Source: Spirogloea muscicola (taxonomy: Eukaryota; Streptophyta; Zygnematophyceae; Spirogloeales; Spirogloeaceae). Taken from it: DNA of 33,696 nt. The position numbers and the translations under genes were made by a program. The stretch lies in assembly GCA_009602725.1 (NCBI GenBank), contig WELB01000179.1:125081-158776 (forward strand), given 5' to 3'. The notes below the pieces were generated by a model. It did no database searches. It was not told the origin of the DNA and saw only the letters and a list, made by a program, of their open reading frames with translations. Each line of letters opens with the position of its first letter. Position 1 is the first letter of the stretch. Positions 1 to 9,118 of this stretch are shown piece after piece.

Positions 1-129
1 ACCCTAGCCTCTCTGATTTGCGGCTGCTTAGCAGGGGTTACTGAGTAATTTGTAGCTGCTTTCTTTCTTTGTGTGCTTTGGTTTCTTAGCGCTTCCTCTG
101 GCTTCCTCTGGCCCCCTTCTCGTTCTTTG

Positions 130-430
130 TTCATTCTTTTTTGGGCTGGCTTGTCCAGCCCCTATCCTCAATGGGCGAGCCCTTTCTTCCGGAAAAGAAC
201 TACACTACAGACCATGACTATTTCTTTCTTTCTTGCGACGACGTGTTTCGGCCTGTTTGCAGCGTGCTCAGGCTAATGCCTTGCACCAGAAAGCTGGCCG
301 AGCTCTAGTTGGTGGCAGAAGGGCTTCGTATCTGACATCTAGTATTCAGGCATCAAGAAGAAAGAGCGCGCGCCCATAGAAAAAGGGGGCCAGCAAAGCC
401 AGCCCAGAAAGAATGGACAATGTCAAAAGC
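130..430. repeat. Inverted-arm repeat element, left flank
   Basis: Two related arms face each other. The left arm (about 134-190) contains GGGCTGGC and ATGGGCGAGCCC. The right arm (about 367-428) contains the reverse complement, with GCGCCCAT and GCCAGCCC followed by GAATGGACAATG. The same arm unit recurs near the other end of the window at about 32,695-32,758 (inverted) and 33,378-33,440 (direct). This is the pattern of a dispersed eukaryotic repeat with inverted arms, not of a viral gene. I infer that it belongs to the host genome. Confidence 0.6.
230..358. repeat. Repeat copy inverted relative to the right flank
   Basis: This stretch, including CTTGCGACGACG, CAGCGTGCTCAGGCTAATG and ATCTGACATCTAGTATTCAGG, is a close reverse complement of about 32,927-33,055. 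It therefore exists once in each flank in opposite orientation. The order of sub-blocks differs between the two flanks, so it is not a simple long terminal inverted repeat. A nested or rearranged transposable-element family fits better. Confidence 0.6.
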
Positions 431-617
431 CAAAAAAACACAAAACCAAAAAACACACAGCTAGGCAGCTAGAGAAGAAGACACGACGAAATCAAGCTCA
501 CAATAGAATACACAGGACATGGCAGAACATGCCAGCAAGACCTGATACATGTCATGCCCATAAATCTCTGCAGGTAGCTGCAGAGCTTCTCTTCTTGGAG
601 CGTCTAAGGGTCTGCGA

Positions 618-702
618 GCATCCTACATACTTGTCGTGGCCCACGCGGTTCAGCCATGCATGCTCGATCACCCTTTGGAAGCTCTGTGCGACAGGCTTGC
701 CT
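618..702. repeat. Direct repeat A, copy 1
   Basis: About 85 bases beginning GCATCCTACATACTTGTCG are repeated almost exactly at 841-926. Differences are a two-base GC insertion near CAGC(GC)CATGCATGC and a few substitutions at the end. Both copies are in the same orientation, 223 bases apart. Confidence 0.75.
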
Positions 703-750
703 TCGCGTTGTTCATGAATAGCCCTGTGCTTAAGAGAGCTGTCCACATCT

Positions 751-1542
751 TTGACATGCTTATCGAACACGAAAATTGCTAGCCGCTTTGATATTGACCC
801 CTATCATCGTCATAGGTCAGATAAGTGTTGCCACACATTAGCATCCTACATACTTGTCGTGGCCCACGCGGTTCAGCGCCATGCATGCTCGATCATCCTT
901 TGGAAGCTCTGTGCGACGGGATGCCTAACCAGGCGACAGGCGGACCTCCAAGAGCAGCTCTGGGACTATCTCATATCTCATCCTGTATCGCAGTCGGCAC
1001 CGGTCTGCCAAGCTCCTGTTTCAGGACGGTGGTCTTGCTGCGTAGTCATTGTGTATGACGTGACCGCAGGACCACACCCTACCTGCAGGAACTTGATGTC
1101 TGTGACTTGCGGGTCCATCCTTGAGCTGTCATCCTTGAGAGACAATGGCACTGAGCTCAATTTTGGTAAGTTAGACAGTTACCCATACTTACCCAGTGCT
1201 CTATCTTGCAATAATACACCATATATAATGTCTATTTTTCTTTCCACTGGGACCTATTGGGTAAGTACCCAAGAGGTTATAAAAGTGTTATCAGAGATAA
1301 GAAGAGGAATGGAATATGGTTTTGAAGGGTACCCAACTTGCCCAGGACTTGCCCATCGCGGTGATCAGCCTTTTTGTGCATGCCAACTCTCTCGCTACAG
1401 CGATAGTAGTTTGCAGATAGTCCATGCAAGATTTTGTAACGACAGTCTTTTGCAGGATCTCTGCTGTGCATTTTGCAGGATTTCTGATTATGTGATCAGT
1501 GCTTCAGAACAGTACAGAGAGATAATCAACATGCTGCTGTAA
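751..1542 (+). CDS. Uncertain open frame, no family recognised
   Basis: An uninterrupted frame of 263 codons runs between the left flank repeats and the left inverted arm. I recognise no domain. The product would be rich in Cys and Leu with no clear signal peptide, and the frame runs straight through copy 2 of the 85-base direct repeat. Its length is the only argument for it. It could be a remnant of a viral subterminal gene, a host repeat that is open by chance, or a gene whose true start is the in-frame ATG at about 1,096. Treat as low confidence. Confidence 0.2.
   Translation: MTCLSNTKIASRFDIDPYHRHRSDKCCHTLASYILVVAHAVQRHACSIILWKLCATGCLTRRQADLQEQLWDYLISHPVSQSAPVCQAPVSGRWSCCVVIVYDVTAGPHPTCRNLMSVTCGSILELSSLRDNGTELNFGKLDSYPYLPSALSCNNTPYIMSIFLSTGTYWVSTQEVIKVLSEIRRGMEYGFEGYPTCPGLAHRGDQPFCACQLSRYSDSSLQIVHARFCNDSLLQDLCCAFCRISDYVISASEQYREIINMLL
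841..926. repeat. Direct repeat A, copy 2
   Basis: Second copy of the 85-base repeat that starts at 618, same orientation. It lies inside the weak open frame at 751-1542, which lowers confidence that that frame is a real gene. Confidence 0.75.
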
Positions 1543-1630
1543 GTTATGCGCAAGACGGCTCTACTCTAAGTCGGTGCGTTACTATAGATAGGACGATATG
1601 ACACGGTCCTACAACATACTACCACCACAG

Positions 1631-1840
1631 ATAATATAACCGTGCGCAATATTTATCTTTGCACAAACATGAGTGCTGTATGGTCTTTATGCTTGCACAA
1701 ACATGAGTGCTGTGTGGTCTTTATGCTTGCACAAACATGAGTGCTGTGTGGTCTTTATGCTTGCACAAACATGAGTGCTGTGTGAATTAAAACGCGGTTT
1801 TATTTACACTGCTATAAAATTACGTGCTCAACGATGCGTG
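1631..1840. repeat. Left inverted arm with minisatellite
   Basis: Reads, from outside inward, ACCGTGCGCAATATTTAT, then a tandem array, then TTAAAACGCGG, then ACGTGCTCAACGATGCGTG. The same blocks occur in the same outside-to-inside order, reverse complemented, at 28,871-29,209. The two arms bracket 27.6 kb of viral-type genes. This resembles the repeat-bearing terminal inverted repeats of large DNA viruses, but sequence that looks viral also lies outside the right arm, so it may not be the exact genome end. Confidence 0.75.
1660..1784. repeat. 34-bp tandem repeats, left arm
   Basis: Nearly four copies of a 34-base unit containing TGCACAAACATGAGTGCTG followed by TGTGGTCTTTATGCT. The corresponding array in the right arm has a 44-base unit carrying about ten extra bases. 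Confidence 0.85.
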
Positions 1841-2004
1841 TCTACACAGAATTTATGATCCTAAGGATTGAAGACACGGGCCGCGTCTGGCACTTTTGCA
1901 AAAGCCTTATGAACGCATGTCATCTAATAATCTAGCAAGCAATAGGCACAGCAGACATCCTCCAAGATATAAGCTGCTGCGCCCTTAAAATGACGGAGCA
2001 GACA

Positions 2005-2810
2005 CTATTTGCAGGGGCCCACAATATCCTGGATCGGTAGTAGCTTGTGAGTGCTGTCGTGCCCTGATCTGGCGTAGCACCTCGAGCAGATGTCAAAATC
2101 ACCTTTATTGCAGTCATTACAGTGCATGCCTTTAAGCGTTGGACAATGACATACATCGCAGCCTCTCCAGTGTCCAGGCAGCTTCTTTCCAAATCTTACA
2201 AATTCGGGTGTACTAAAATTGCTCTCAAACCAATGATCGCCATCAGGTGAAAGACACTTTATATTGTATATACCTTCACAGTCCTCGATATATGCATCTT
2301 CTACTAGACTCAGGACTGCCGCCCCGTACTGAGCGATAGTAACCAAACTGCCCGCATTTCTATATATGTTCTCTGCGAACGCTGTTTCTGTTGTAAAATC
2401 AATAGCATCGCTTCCAAGTATAGTTATCTCGACTAATGGGTAATAATTGTTTATCTCTAAAGCCCCTACCCATTTCCCATCTCTAACGACAATAGCAAAC
2501 GTGTCAGGCGCCCTTGTTGCGTGCTTGTCCTCAAAGATGCTGATGTTGCACTCTTTATCTGTAGAAATGCGCCTCATGTAAAGACTCGGCTGTTTAGCAG
2601 CAGGCTGGCTGCTCTCACTAGATATTTGCAAGAGTGGCATGTCTATCAGCACGTCCTCCATAGACATGCCACTTCTTAGCTTCTGAAGACGCTGCTCTTG
2701 TTGAGGTTATTTCGTCTTGCAATGGCCTGCGATAAATCATCCATAGATTGCCTGTGACGTTCCTGCGCAGCTTGAAGTGCATAACCAGAGGGGCAATAGG
2801 TACCAGCCAT
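2005..2810 (-). pseudogene. ZZ-type zinc-finger protein, frameshifted
   Basis: The main open frame (start codon at 2667) encodes 220 residues ending in a ZZ-type zinc finger: CDVCH, then CNDC, then DFDICSRCY, then a closing H-x4-H (HDSTH). ZZ fingers bind protein partners and are common in eukaryotic signalling and ubiquitin-pathway proteins. An upstream ATG at 2810 opens a short Q/R-rich, coiled-coil-like stretch that changes frame near 2,700 before joining the main frame, so the original protein probably began at 2810 and now carries a single-base shift. The region before the finger has no motif I recognise. It is divergent from the SGNH gene starting at 2919. Presence of the finger is clear; the function is unknown. 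Confidence 0.7.
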
Positions 2811-2918
2811 CTTGTAGTACAAGCCGTCCTTATTGTGATGATTCACGCATCATTCATGAGCTTCTAGGCTATTCAATATATCTCCAAGATAAGTCACTGC
2901 GGTACAATGTGCATTAAA

Positions 2919-3829
2919 ATGACTGAAAGCTGGATTAAGCTACCTTTGGAAGCAATAAATGGACAGCACACGCTACTTGCAGGTGTTTTCTGTCCTATCC
3001 TGGATAACGCTAACACTGATGCTGGCATTTAAGTGCAAACCGTGCCCGGAGGCGCCCTTACTAATGAGCTCTTTACCAGAGGACTTTGCATTGTCGGTAG
3101 AGTATGGGCGCCCTATTATGATGGCCCTTTTGAGACAGATCTTCCGTACCAGTTGCTAAGCTCAGATGAATGTTGCCGTATAGCACATAGATTTGCAGAG
3201 ATCATTGTTATAGGGGCGTCTTTGCAGCACCATTAATTTAGCGGAATAATGATATCGCTAAGCGGAGACCACAGGTACGGGGCTGTAAGAAAGGGCAATA
3301 TGAGCGAGGAATCTCTTAGATGTGCGAAGGCGACCGAGTCTTCAATGATAAGAGGAGCTGCTACAGGTACATACATTACAGCAGTTACCCAGGGCTTTGC
3401 TCAAAAGACGTTAAGCTGCGCCTCTTAGAGTGGCCTTCTACTAGATCAGTAGACAGAGCCGTATTGCAGATGATAGAGAGCAACACTCTGCTTGTTGTAT
3501 CCCATGGCATACATGGAGAATTTGATACGAAAGATACCGACTATTTTATTAGCAATTTTGCGAGCTTAACTAGGCCCAGGATAGTATGGGCTTCCATGCA
3601 TGCAGCAGGTATTAACAAGCCTAAGACATACATACACCAGCAGAACAACAACATTACGCAGTTTAACGATAGAACAGACAGTATTGCAAGGTCTCTTGGG
3701 TGGATTGTATTCAACACATTCAATCTCACCTACAATGCAACAAGTTATGATGGCACCCACTATGGATTGGGTGTAAACTTCCTAAAAGCACAGCTGCTAT
3801 TCAATCTGTTAAGAGAGCTCGGTACATAA
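2919..3829 (+). pseudogene. NXPE / PC-esterase-like SGNH protein, broken
   Basis: Start chosen at ATG 2919, which follows an AT-rich ATTAAAATG context. One frame continues to about 3,320 through two in-frame TAA codons (3030 and 3234) and then shifts into the open frame 3320-3829. Recognisable parts are a Cys/Trp segment, an SGNH block-I-like IIVIGASL (G-A-S where G-D-S is usual), and a C-terminal YDGTHYG block matching the Asp-x-x-His pair of SGNH/PC-esterase proteins. The closing NFLKAQLLFNLL also fits that family. Such proteins include O-acetyl-esterases and transferases acting on glycans and NXPE proteins of unclear activity. The two stops plus the shift mean it is not a working gene under the standard code. 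Family assignment is by motif reading only. Confidence 0.6.
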
Positions 3830-3903
3830 TATGCCGTTCTAAAACGGTCTCTTGCAAGCAATGACATCATTATTACAGAGATCTTGCACTATCATTTTGC
3901 GCC

Positions 3904-4607
3904 CTAGTCACATGTTGCATCTGGGTCAAGGTTGCCACCGTGCTGCACGCACGCGCTGCAGTCTTCACGAACTCCAGCGCAATGATTAAGACTCCCCATA
4001 CCTATAAAACCACAGCTGCGCTGGCAGCGTGGCGCAGGAGTACAATCGCATCTTGCCGACCCGAATGTCCCAGTCCTTCCGCAAGTGCAAGGAGGGGCAC
4101 CGCATTCACCACAACATGAGAGCACGCCTAATGTGTGCAATACACCGCTTGTGCACGGTGCGCAGCTCCCCATGTTGCAATCACCGGACAGTCTCCTCCC
4201 ACGAGAGAGGATGAGATGGTGTTGCGAGCAATTGTTGTCTCTTTCAGGTGGTATACCTACGTGATCTAGCGATGCGCGTGTGCAAAGCCTGTTGTTAGGG
4301 CCCACGAACTTCGGGTATTCGTCCTGCGTTTTTATCAAGATAGACTCGCCTGGCGTGTAATCTATCTTTAGAGCGCACTTCACTGTAGTCAAAGGCCCTT
4401 GCTCTTCGAACCTCGGATGGCACGACATGTCCTCTGGTATAGGGCCATTTGTATCGCACTTGTAGCAACCCTGTCTGATTCACAGTCTTCGAGATACATC
4501 ATCTCACACCCCGCATCGTGTGCTACAGGGGATCTCTTATAATGACTGTGAATCTTCCATGAACTGCTCTCAACAACCACTACACCCACATTTCTGAGCA
4601 CTTGCAA
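3904..4607 (-). pseudogene. Cys-rich protein, frameshifted
   Basis: The C-terminal open frame (up to about 4,480) encodes a Cys-dense segment with repeated short loops such as CNMGSCAPC, CCGECGAPPC and CTCGRTG, typical of disulfide-rich extracellular or virion proteins. The N-terminal part (start codon near 4,607) is in another frame, and the two join around 4,470, so at least one single-base shift is needed. I do not recognise the family. A second Cys-rich gene, also on the minus strand, lies at 29,233-30,032. It converges with the SGNH gene, leaving about 75 bases between them. Confidence 0.5.
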
Positions 4608-4875
4608 AAACTGGCCTAAGCACTAGCATCAGACAGATTATCCTGAACCCACTCGCGCAGTGCTGCTATATACATGCATTAATTAGCACCCTGCGCATCA
4701 GTTTATAATATAGTTACTAATGTAATCCTTCTGAACAGAGACTTATATTAGCATGATTTTAATAAATTGAATGTATATTCTCTTTGCAATTGTGTTAATC
4801 TTTAGTCTTGTTAAGACTAAGGAGTGCGTGTTGTCTTAATTGCCCTATAAAGAGATGATACGCTAAACAAACTGA
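4608..4875. promoter_or_regulatory. AT-rich divergent intergenic region
   Basis: No gene seen. It separates the minus-strand Cys-rich gene from the plus-strand secreted/GH5 gene. It contains ATAAATTGAATGTAT (4762-4776), which recurs exactly in reverse complement at 30,626-30,640, and a short hairpin at 4802-4820. Its placement suggests promoters for both genes, but no element has been matched to a known viral promoter. Confidence 0.4.
4802..4820. other. Small hairpin TTAGTCTT-GTT-AAGACTAA
   Basis: Perfect 8-base stem with a GTT loop, followed by GG. A related hairpin with the same loop lies at 6333-6347, so the pair flanks the 4876-6309 gene. Role unknown; transcript-end processing is one possibility. 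Confidence 0.5.
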
Positions 4876-6309
4876 ATGTATAGCATGATGCAGCTACATG
4901 AGCTGACACTCAGTATGCCGCTGCACTTCTTGATAGAGCAGATGTTGGCACCAGTGATTGCAGTCGTGCTGTTTGGGGTTCTAAGATGTAGAGCAGTAGC
5001 AACAGTAACATCTCCGCTACTAAGCAAGAGCACTTATGTCAGCACTTTTAGTGCAAGCGGAGTTACGATTAGCACAGTAACATACCAGACTTTAGGCTAC
5101 AACTACCTAATGAATCCTGGCGACGCTCTTGTATTAAGAGCGTTGTGCCCGAACAACTCGGCGATTACAGGCGGGGGTTGCTGGGAAACAAATGACTTCA
5201 GTACAGTGGTCTTCAAGAACCAGTACATAAGTGCTCTAAATACATACACCTGCACGTGGATAAATCCAGTAAGTGGAAGGACAGCTTATGCCGCATATTA
5301 CGCGACAATATTCTGTCAAGACTTTGAGTTTACATAGCCGCCCCCGGCACTCTATACGGAACAACTTGTTGTCAAGGGCAACAGCATATACCTGCAAACA
5401 TCTGACACTGTATGGGCTCGGAAAGGTGTTAACATAGTGGATACAAGGGCATGCGGTAATTGCGTAAGGTCAGTAGATGAGATAATAAGGCGTATTAACT
5501 ATATATTCGACGTTGCTAAGCTAGACTGGATCAGACTGAATCTTGAGTCAGATACCCTTGAAGAGGAGGTCATGAACGATAGCTCATATTGGGATGACCT
5601 AAAGAGCATAGTTGCACACGTTGGCACAAATCCGGGCAAACACGTATAAGTGAGCATACTTATTGACCCATCTATTGACACAACTTATGGCGACCCTTAT
5701 GAGGATGCTCCCTCCTCAATCACCCTAAGTGAGTGGGTATTTATGGCAAATACGTTCAAAACGATGCCGCATGTGATGTTTGGCCTCTCTCACGAGCCCC
5801 GCGCTGCTACTCAAGCAGAGATACAAGGAGTCAGAGATGCTATGGATTACACTGCGGGGCAGATACGCCATCAAACAGGCGCTACAAACCTGATCTTAGT
5901 ACAGTGCCCAGTCGGATATGCGAGAGATTGCGGATACTATGTCACAGACCCTATTACTTCTGCAACGAATGCGGCATACGAGACGCATCTCTATGACTCT
6001 GCTGCTAACATAGATAAGTACCTCAGTCACAGTCTGCCTTATGATATCGCTGAGACTGCTGTAATCAATTACGCAAGCACAGGAGCTTATGAGACTACTA
6101 GCGACTACGAGCATCTCGTAAACTTGTTCAAATTAAGGGGTATCCCGTATGCTGGATGGATTTTTGACGAAAGCTGTCCGCCCAACATGATTAGTGGGAC
6201 AGATACCAGCTGCGGGGAGGGGACGGACTTAACGAGTGTCACAGATTGGGGAGAGCTGTTCTTTAACAGCATCCCTTGTAGCGACTCTTACTGCAACGTT
6301 TACTTGTAG
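4876..6309 (+). pseudogene. Secreted GGGC domain joined to GH5-like glycosidase
   Basis: One reading frame runs for 478 codons, interrupted by TAG at 5335 and TAA at 5647, with no frame change. The first part (codons about 1-153) has a hydrophobic N-terminal segment (signal peptide or anchor) and a Cys domain with CPNNSAITGGGCW, like the C-terminal domain of the collagen-like protein at 26,806-27,627. After the TAG comes a PPP linker, then a glycoside hydrolase family 5-like (cellulase-type) region: KLDWIRLNL, ILIDP, FGLSHEP (Glu in the usual acid/base place) and YETHLYD. The usual second catalytic Glu after strand 7 is not evident near TAVINYAS, so activity is doubtful. GH5 enzymes cleave beta-linked polysaccharides outside the cell. 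The preserved frame suggests recent nonsense mutations or readthrough. Two adjacent genes rather than one fusion is a lesser alternative. Confidence 0.65.
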
Positions 6310-6332
6310 ATTTTCTGACAGTGCTAATCTTC

Positions 6333-6347
6333 AGTTTTGTTAAAACT
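6333..6347. terminator. Hairpin between convergent genes
   Basis: AGTTTT-GTT-AAAACT, resembling the hairpin at 4802-4820. It lies just past the stop of the GH5-like gene and overlaps the last codons of MutS7 on the opposite strand, so it could end transcription in both directions. Only the structure is seen; the function is inferred from position. Confidence 0.35.
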
Positions 6348-7825
6348 AAGGCTTATGCCCCTTGTTGTGCTTATGTAGCCCCTTACCGACAAGCTTCCTC
6401 CGTGACCTCTTGCGTGGCATTGTTTGCAGAGCACTACAAGATTGGATCTCAAGTTCTTGTGAGCCTTGTCATCGGTACACTGCCCTATTAAATGGTGCGT
6501 GTCCAAGGGTACGTCTGTGACCGTTCTCCTGTAATACCCACACACTTCGCATGTGCTCACCATCTTCTTAGTGTTGTACCTACTACCCTTTATCCTTGGC
6601 CAGCCGTTCTGCTCTATAAGTCCCCTTATTTCGAAGGCTTTGGCTAGAAACTGCGCGTCCATGTTCAGCGATTGGCAGACTTCTAAGCCATATATAGAGT
6701 CACCAGGCCCTTCCTTTAGTTTTCTCTCGAACACAACGGTTCCGTCCTTAAATCACACAGAAAGATGGCAGACTCTGACATTATCTATCTCTTTTATAAG
6801 ATTGTAGACATTGTGAAGATGGGTTGTGAAGACAAAATTCACAGCCCTCTCTGCTCGCGTAATGACACTCGGAAGTAAAGATTGCAGATCCGGACGTATG
6901 CTCTGTACCGTGCGTTATCTCGTCTGCAAGAACGAGTGTGTTGTTGTCGGCTCACTTTAACATACCTCTGAGCTCTGACATCTCTGATACAAAAGATGAC
7001 TGCCCTTTTAGGCTGTTGTCTTCGCTTAATATCCTCGTCATTATGCACTTAAATGGGGAGAAGACGTAGCTCGAGGCTGGTACAAAACTCCCTATTTGTG
7101 CCAGCACCAATGATAGCCCGCAGGCCTTTAACAGGCTTGTCTTCTTCCTGCGTTCATTGAGTACAGAATGATCCCGTTGTAGCCCTCCCCAATGCTTATG
7201 TCATTTGGGATGTACTCTGTCCCCGTATCTATGCGCTCCATTATAGGGTGCCTAAGACCCTCGGCATTTATAAGAGACCCCTCTCTACTGTCGATCTTTG
7301 GACGGCAGTATTTGTACAGCATACCTGTCTTAAAGTTAGACTTTGTAACATCCAGCTCCGCTATGCTCTGTGTGGCACGACAGAACATGCTGCCGTACAG
7401 AGAGTGCAGCCTGCTTATAGACAAGCAATAGCACTCCTTCTCAAGACACCTGAGTCTTTCTTCGAGCTCTATTATGCTCCTGTTTGCTGTGTCTATCCTG
7501 TGTGATGTGATTCTAGTAGTTGTCTTGAGATGCCTAAAAGAGAGGCCACTAACACCCCTTAAGTTAGCTGCTCTTGCCTTTGTTACGGTGAGGTGGTGCC
7601 CTATGTTGGGCAGCTGCTCTACTCTGACGGGCGTTACTTCAGAGATCATCTGCGCCTCTCTCTCTATTAATATCATCTCATCTCTTATCCTGTCCTGTAT
7701 TGCATCTATCTCATCGAACACGCCCCTGCAGAAGATGCCTGAGTTATCGTCCATATTAAAGGTTGAGCTGCATGTATCTCGAAATCCCGCGCCCTGTCTA
7801 CATCCTTACTTTTGAGCATAACCGA

Positions 7826-7935
7826 GCTTATGGTGCTGCTCTTGTTGCACACCTTCTCATGCACCTCTACAACCTTTCTGGCTTATGGTGCTGCTCTTGT
7901 TGCACACCTTCTCATGCACCTCTACAACCTTTCTG
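7826..7935. repeat. 55-bp tandem duplication inside MutS7
   Basis: The block starting GCTTATGGTGCTGCTC is present at 7826-7880 and again, base for base, at 7881-7935. Because 55 is not a multiple of three it shifts the MutS frame. The identity of the copies points to a recent event or an assembly artefact. Confidence 0.95.
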
Positions 7936-9118
7936 TACGACAAGACCATGCTAGCTAGCTCGTTAGGGGTTATTATCCCCATTGACATGCGTCGCTGCAG
8001 CCTCTCTATGTCGGCAATCTTGCTAAGAGTAGCCTCGATGCCCTTCATATCCATGCTGCCAAAGTCCTCCACATGCTGGTAACGCTCTTCGAGCTTTGAG
8101 GCGTCAGATATAGGCGACATTAGCCTCTCCTTTAGGAGCCTTTTGCCTACGCTCGTAGAGCATTTGTTTACTACGCCAAAAAGGCTCTTGCTTTTGGCTG
8201 TGCCCATAATGATCAGCTGTTCTGCTGTGTTTGTTGCGAGTACTAGGTGGTCAAGGGGCTCAAAGATTTCTGGAGAAGATATCCTCGAAATGAGCATAGG
8301 ATTGTGAGAGTAAACAAACTCTACAAGAAGCACGTAGCTTATCAGTGCGTAAGGCCTGCGCTCGAGGTCGATAAGCTCGATATTAGACAGCATCGTGTTG
8401 TTCTCGAATACTAGCCCAAGAACGGTGTTCTGATACGATACATTGGATGCTACTTGATTGACCTCTCTGTACGAGTCCTTTACCCTCTCCCCGAAGCTCT
8501 CTATGTCGCTGATAAGCTCTGCTCTCTTAGATGACAGCACGACCTCCCTAGGAGAGTATTGCTGCATAAAGGACACCGCCTTGTCTAACGAGAGTCTTGC
8601 ATCAGCAGTAGTCGAGTAACATTCGTACACCACACTCTTACCTGTTATCACGTTTATGACGCTGACCCCCGTGTGCACGAGTCCAGACCTTGTCATCTCT
8701 ACATACACAAGGGCCATGTACTCATCTCTTCTGCTCTCCATGTATGTAGACGCACTGATTATGTCGGAGACAACACGCCTTATACTTAGCTTTGTCTTTT
8801 CCTGCTTAACCATCACTATTGTGTAGTTTTCTTCGAGTAGAATCGGTATGTACTTGTCTAGTGCAAGGCACGGGAACCCTAGCATAAGGGGGTTCTGGCG
8901 GCTGTTGCCCTCTATCTTCTTGTTCCTCTTAGTTAAGACAATGTTCAGGAGCCCGGCTAGTTCTGCAACCCTACCAATGCACTCTGTCTTGTTGTCTACA
9001 CCGTACATCTCATAGAAGCTGCCTACTTGCATCAGAACGACGACATTCTCCCCATACAGCTCTTTGCACTCCATGAGGAGGCCTAGGTATTCGGTTACAA
9101 CAGATCCCATGCCTTAAA

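Larger units (their letters stand above)
6324..9110 (-). pseudogene. mutS7: MutS7-type mismatch repair protein with HNH domain, broken
   Basis: Start ATG at 9110. The N-terminal frame (to 7857) begins with the MutS mismatch-binding domain, including VGSFYEMY near residues 29-36, followed by connector and lever regions. The lever continues at 7754-7128, up to GRRQAC at the Walker A site where the frame breaks. Further frames then carry SSFVSEMSEL, a Walker B-like LVLADEI with HGTE, and TTHLH. The C-terminal frame (6734-6324) holds the YGLEV signature and an HNH nuclease domain (CEVCG, DTHHL, NLVVLCKQCH). This order matches MutS7 of large DNA viruses and octocoral mitochondria. Damage includes a 55-base tandem duplication (7826-7935), shifts near 7,770, at Walker A (about 7,135) and near 6,858, and in-frame TGA codons near 6,957 and 6,757. 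It would have recognised mismatches in viral DNA. Confidence 0.88.

Noticed and set aside
1-20. Telomere-like ACCCTA at the window start
   Set aside because: Only one partial unit is present with no array, so it carries no weight.
1660-1784. CRISPR array
   Set aside because: Units are tandem with no unique spacers, there are no cas genes, and the context is eukaryotic/viral.
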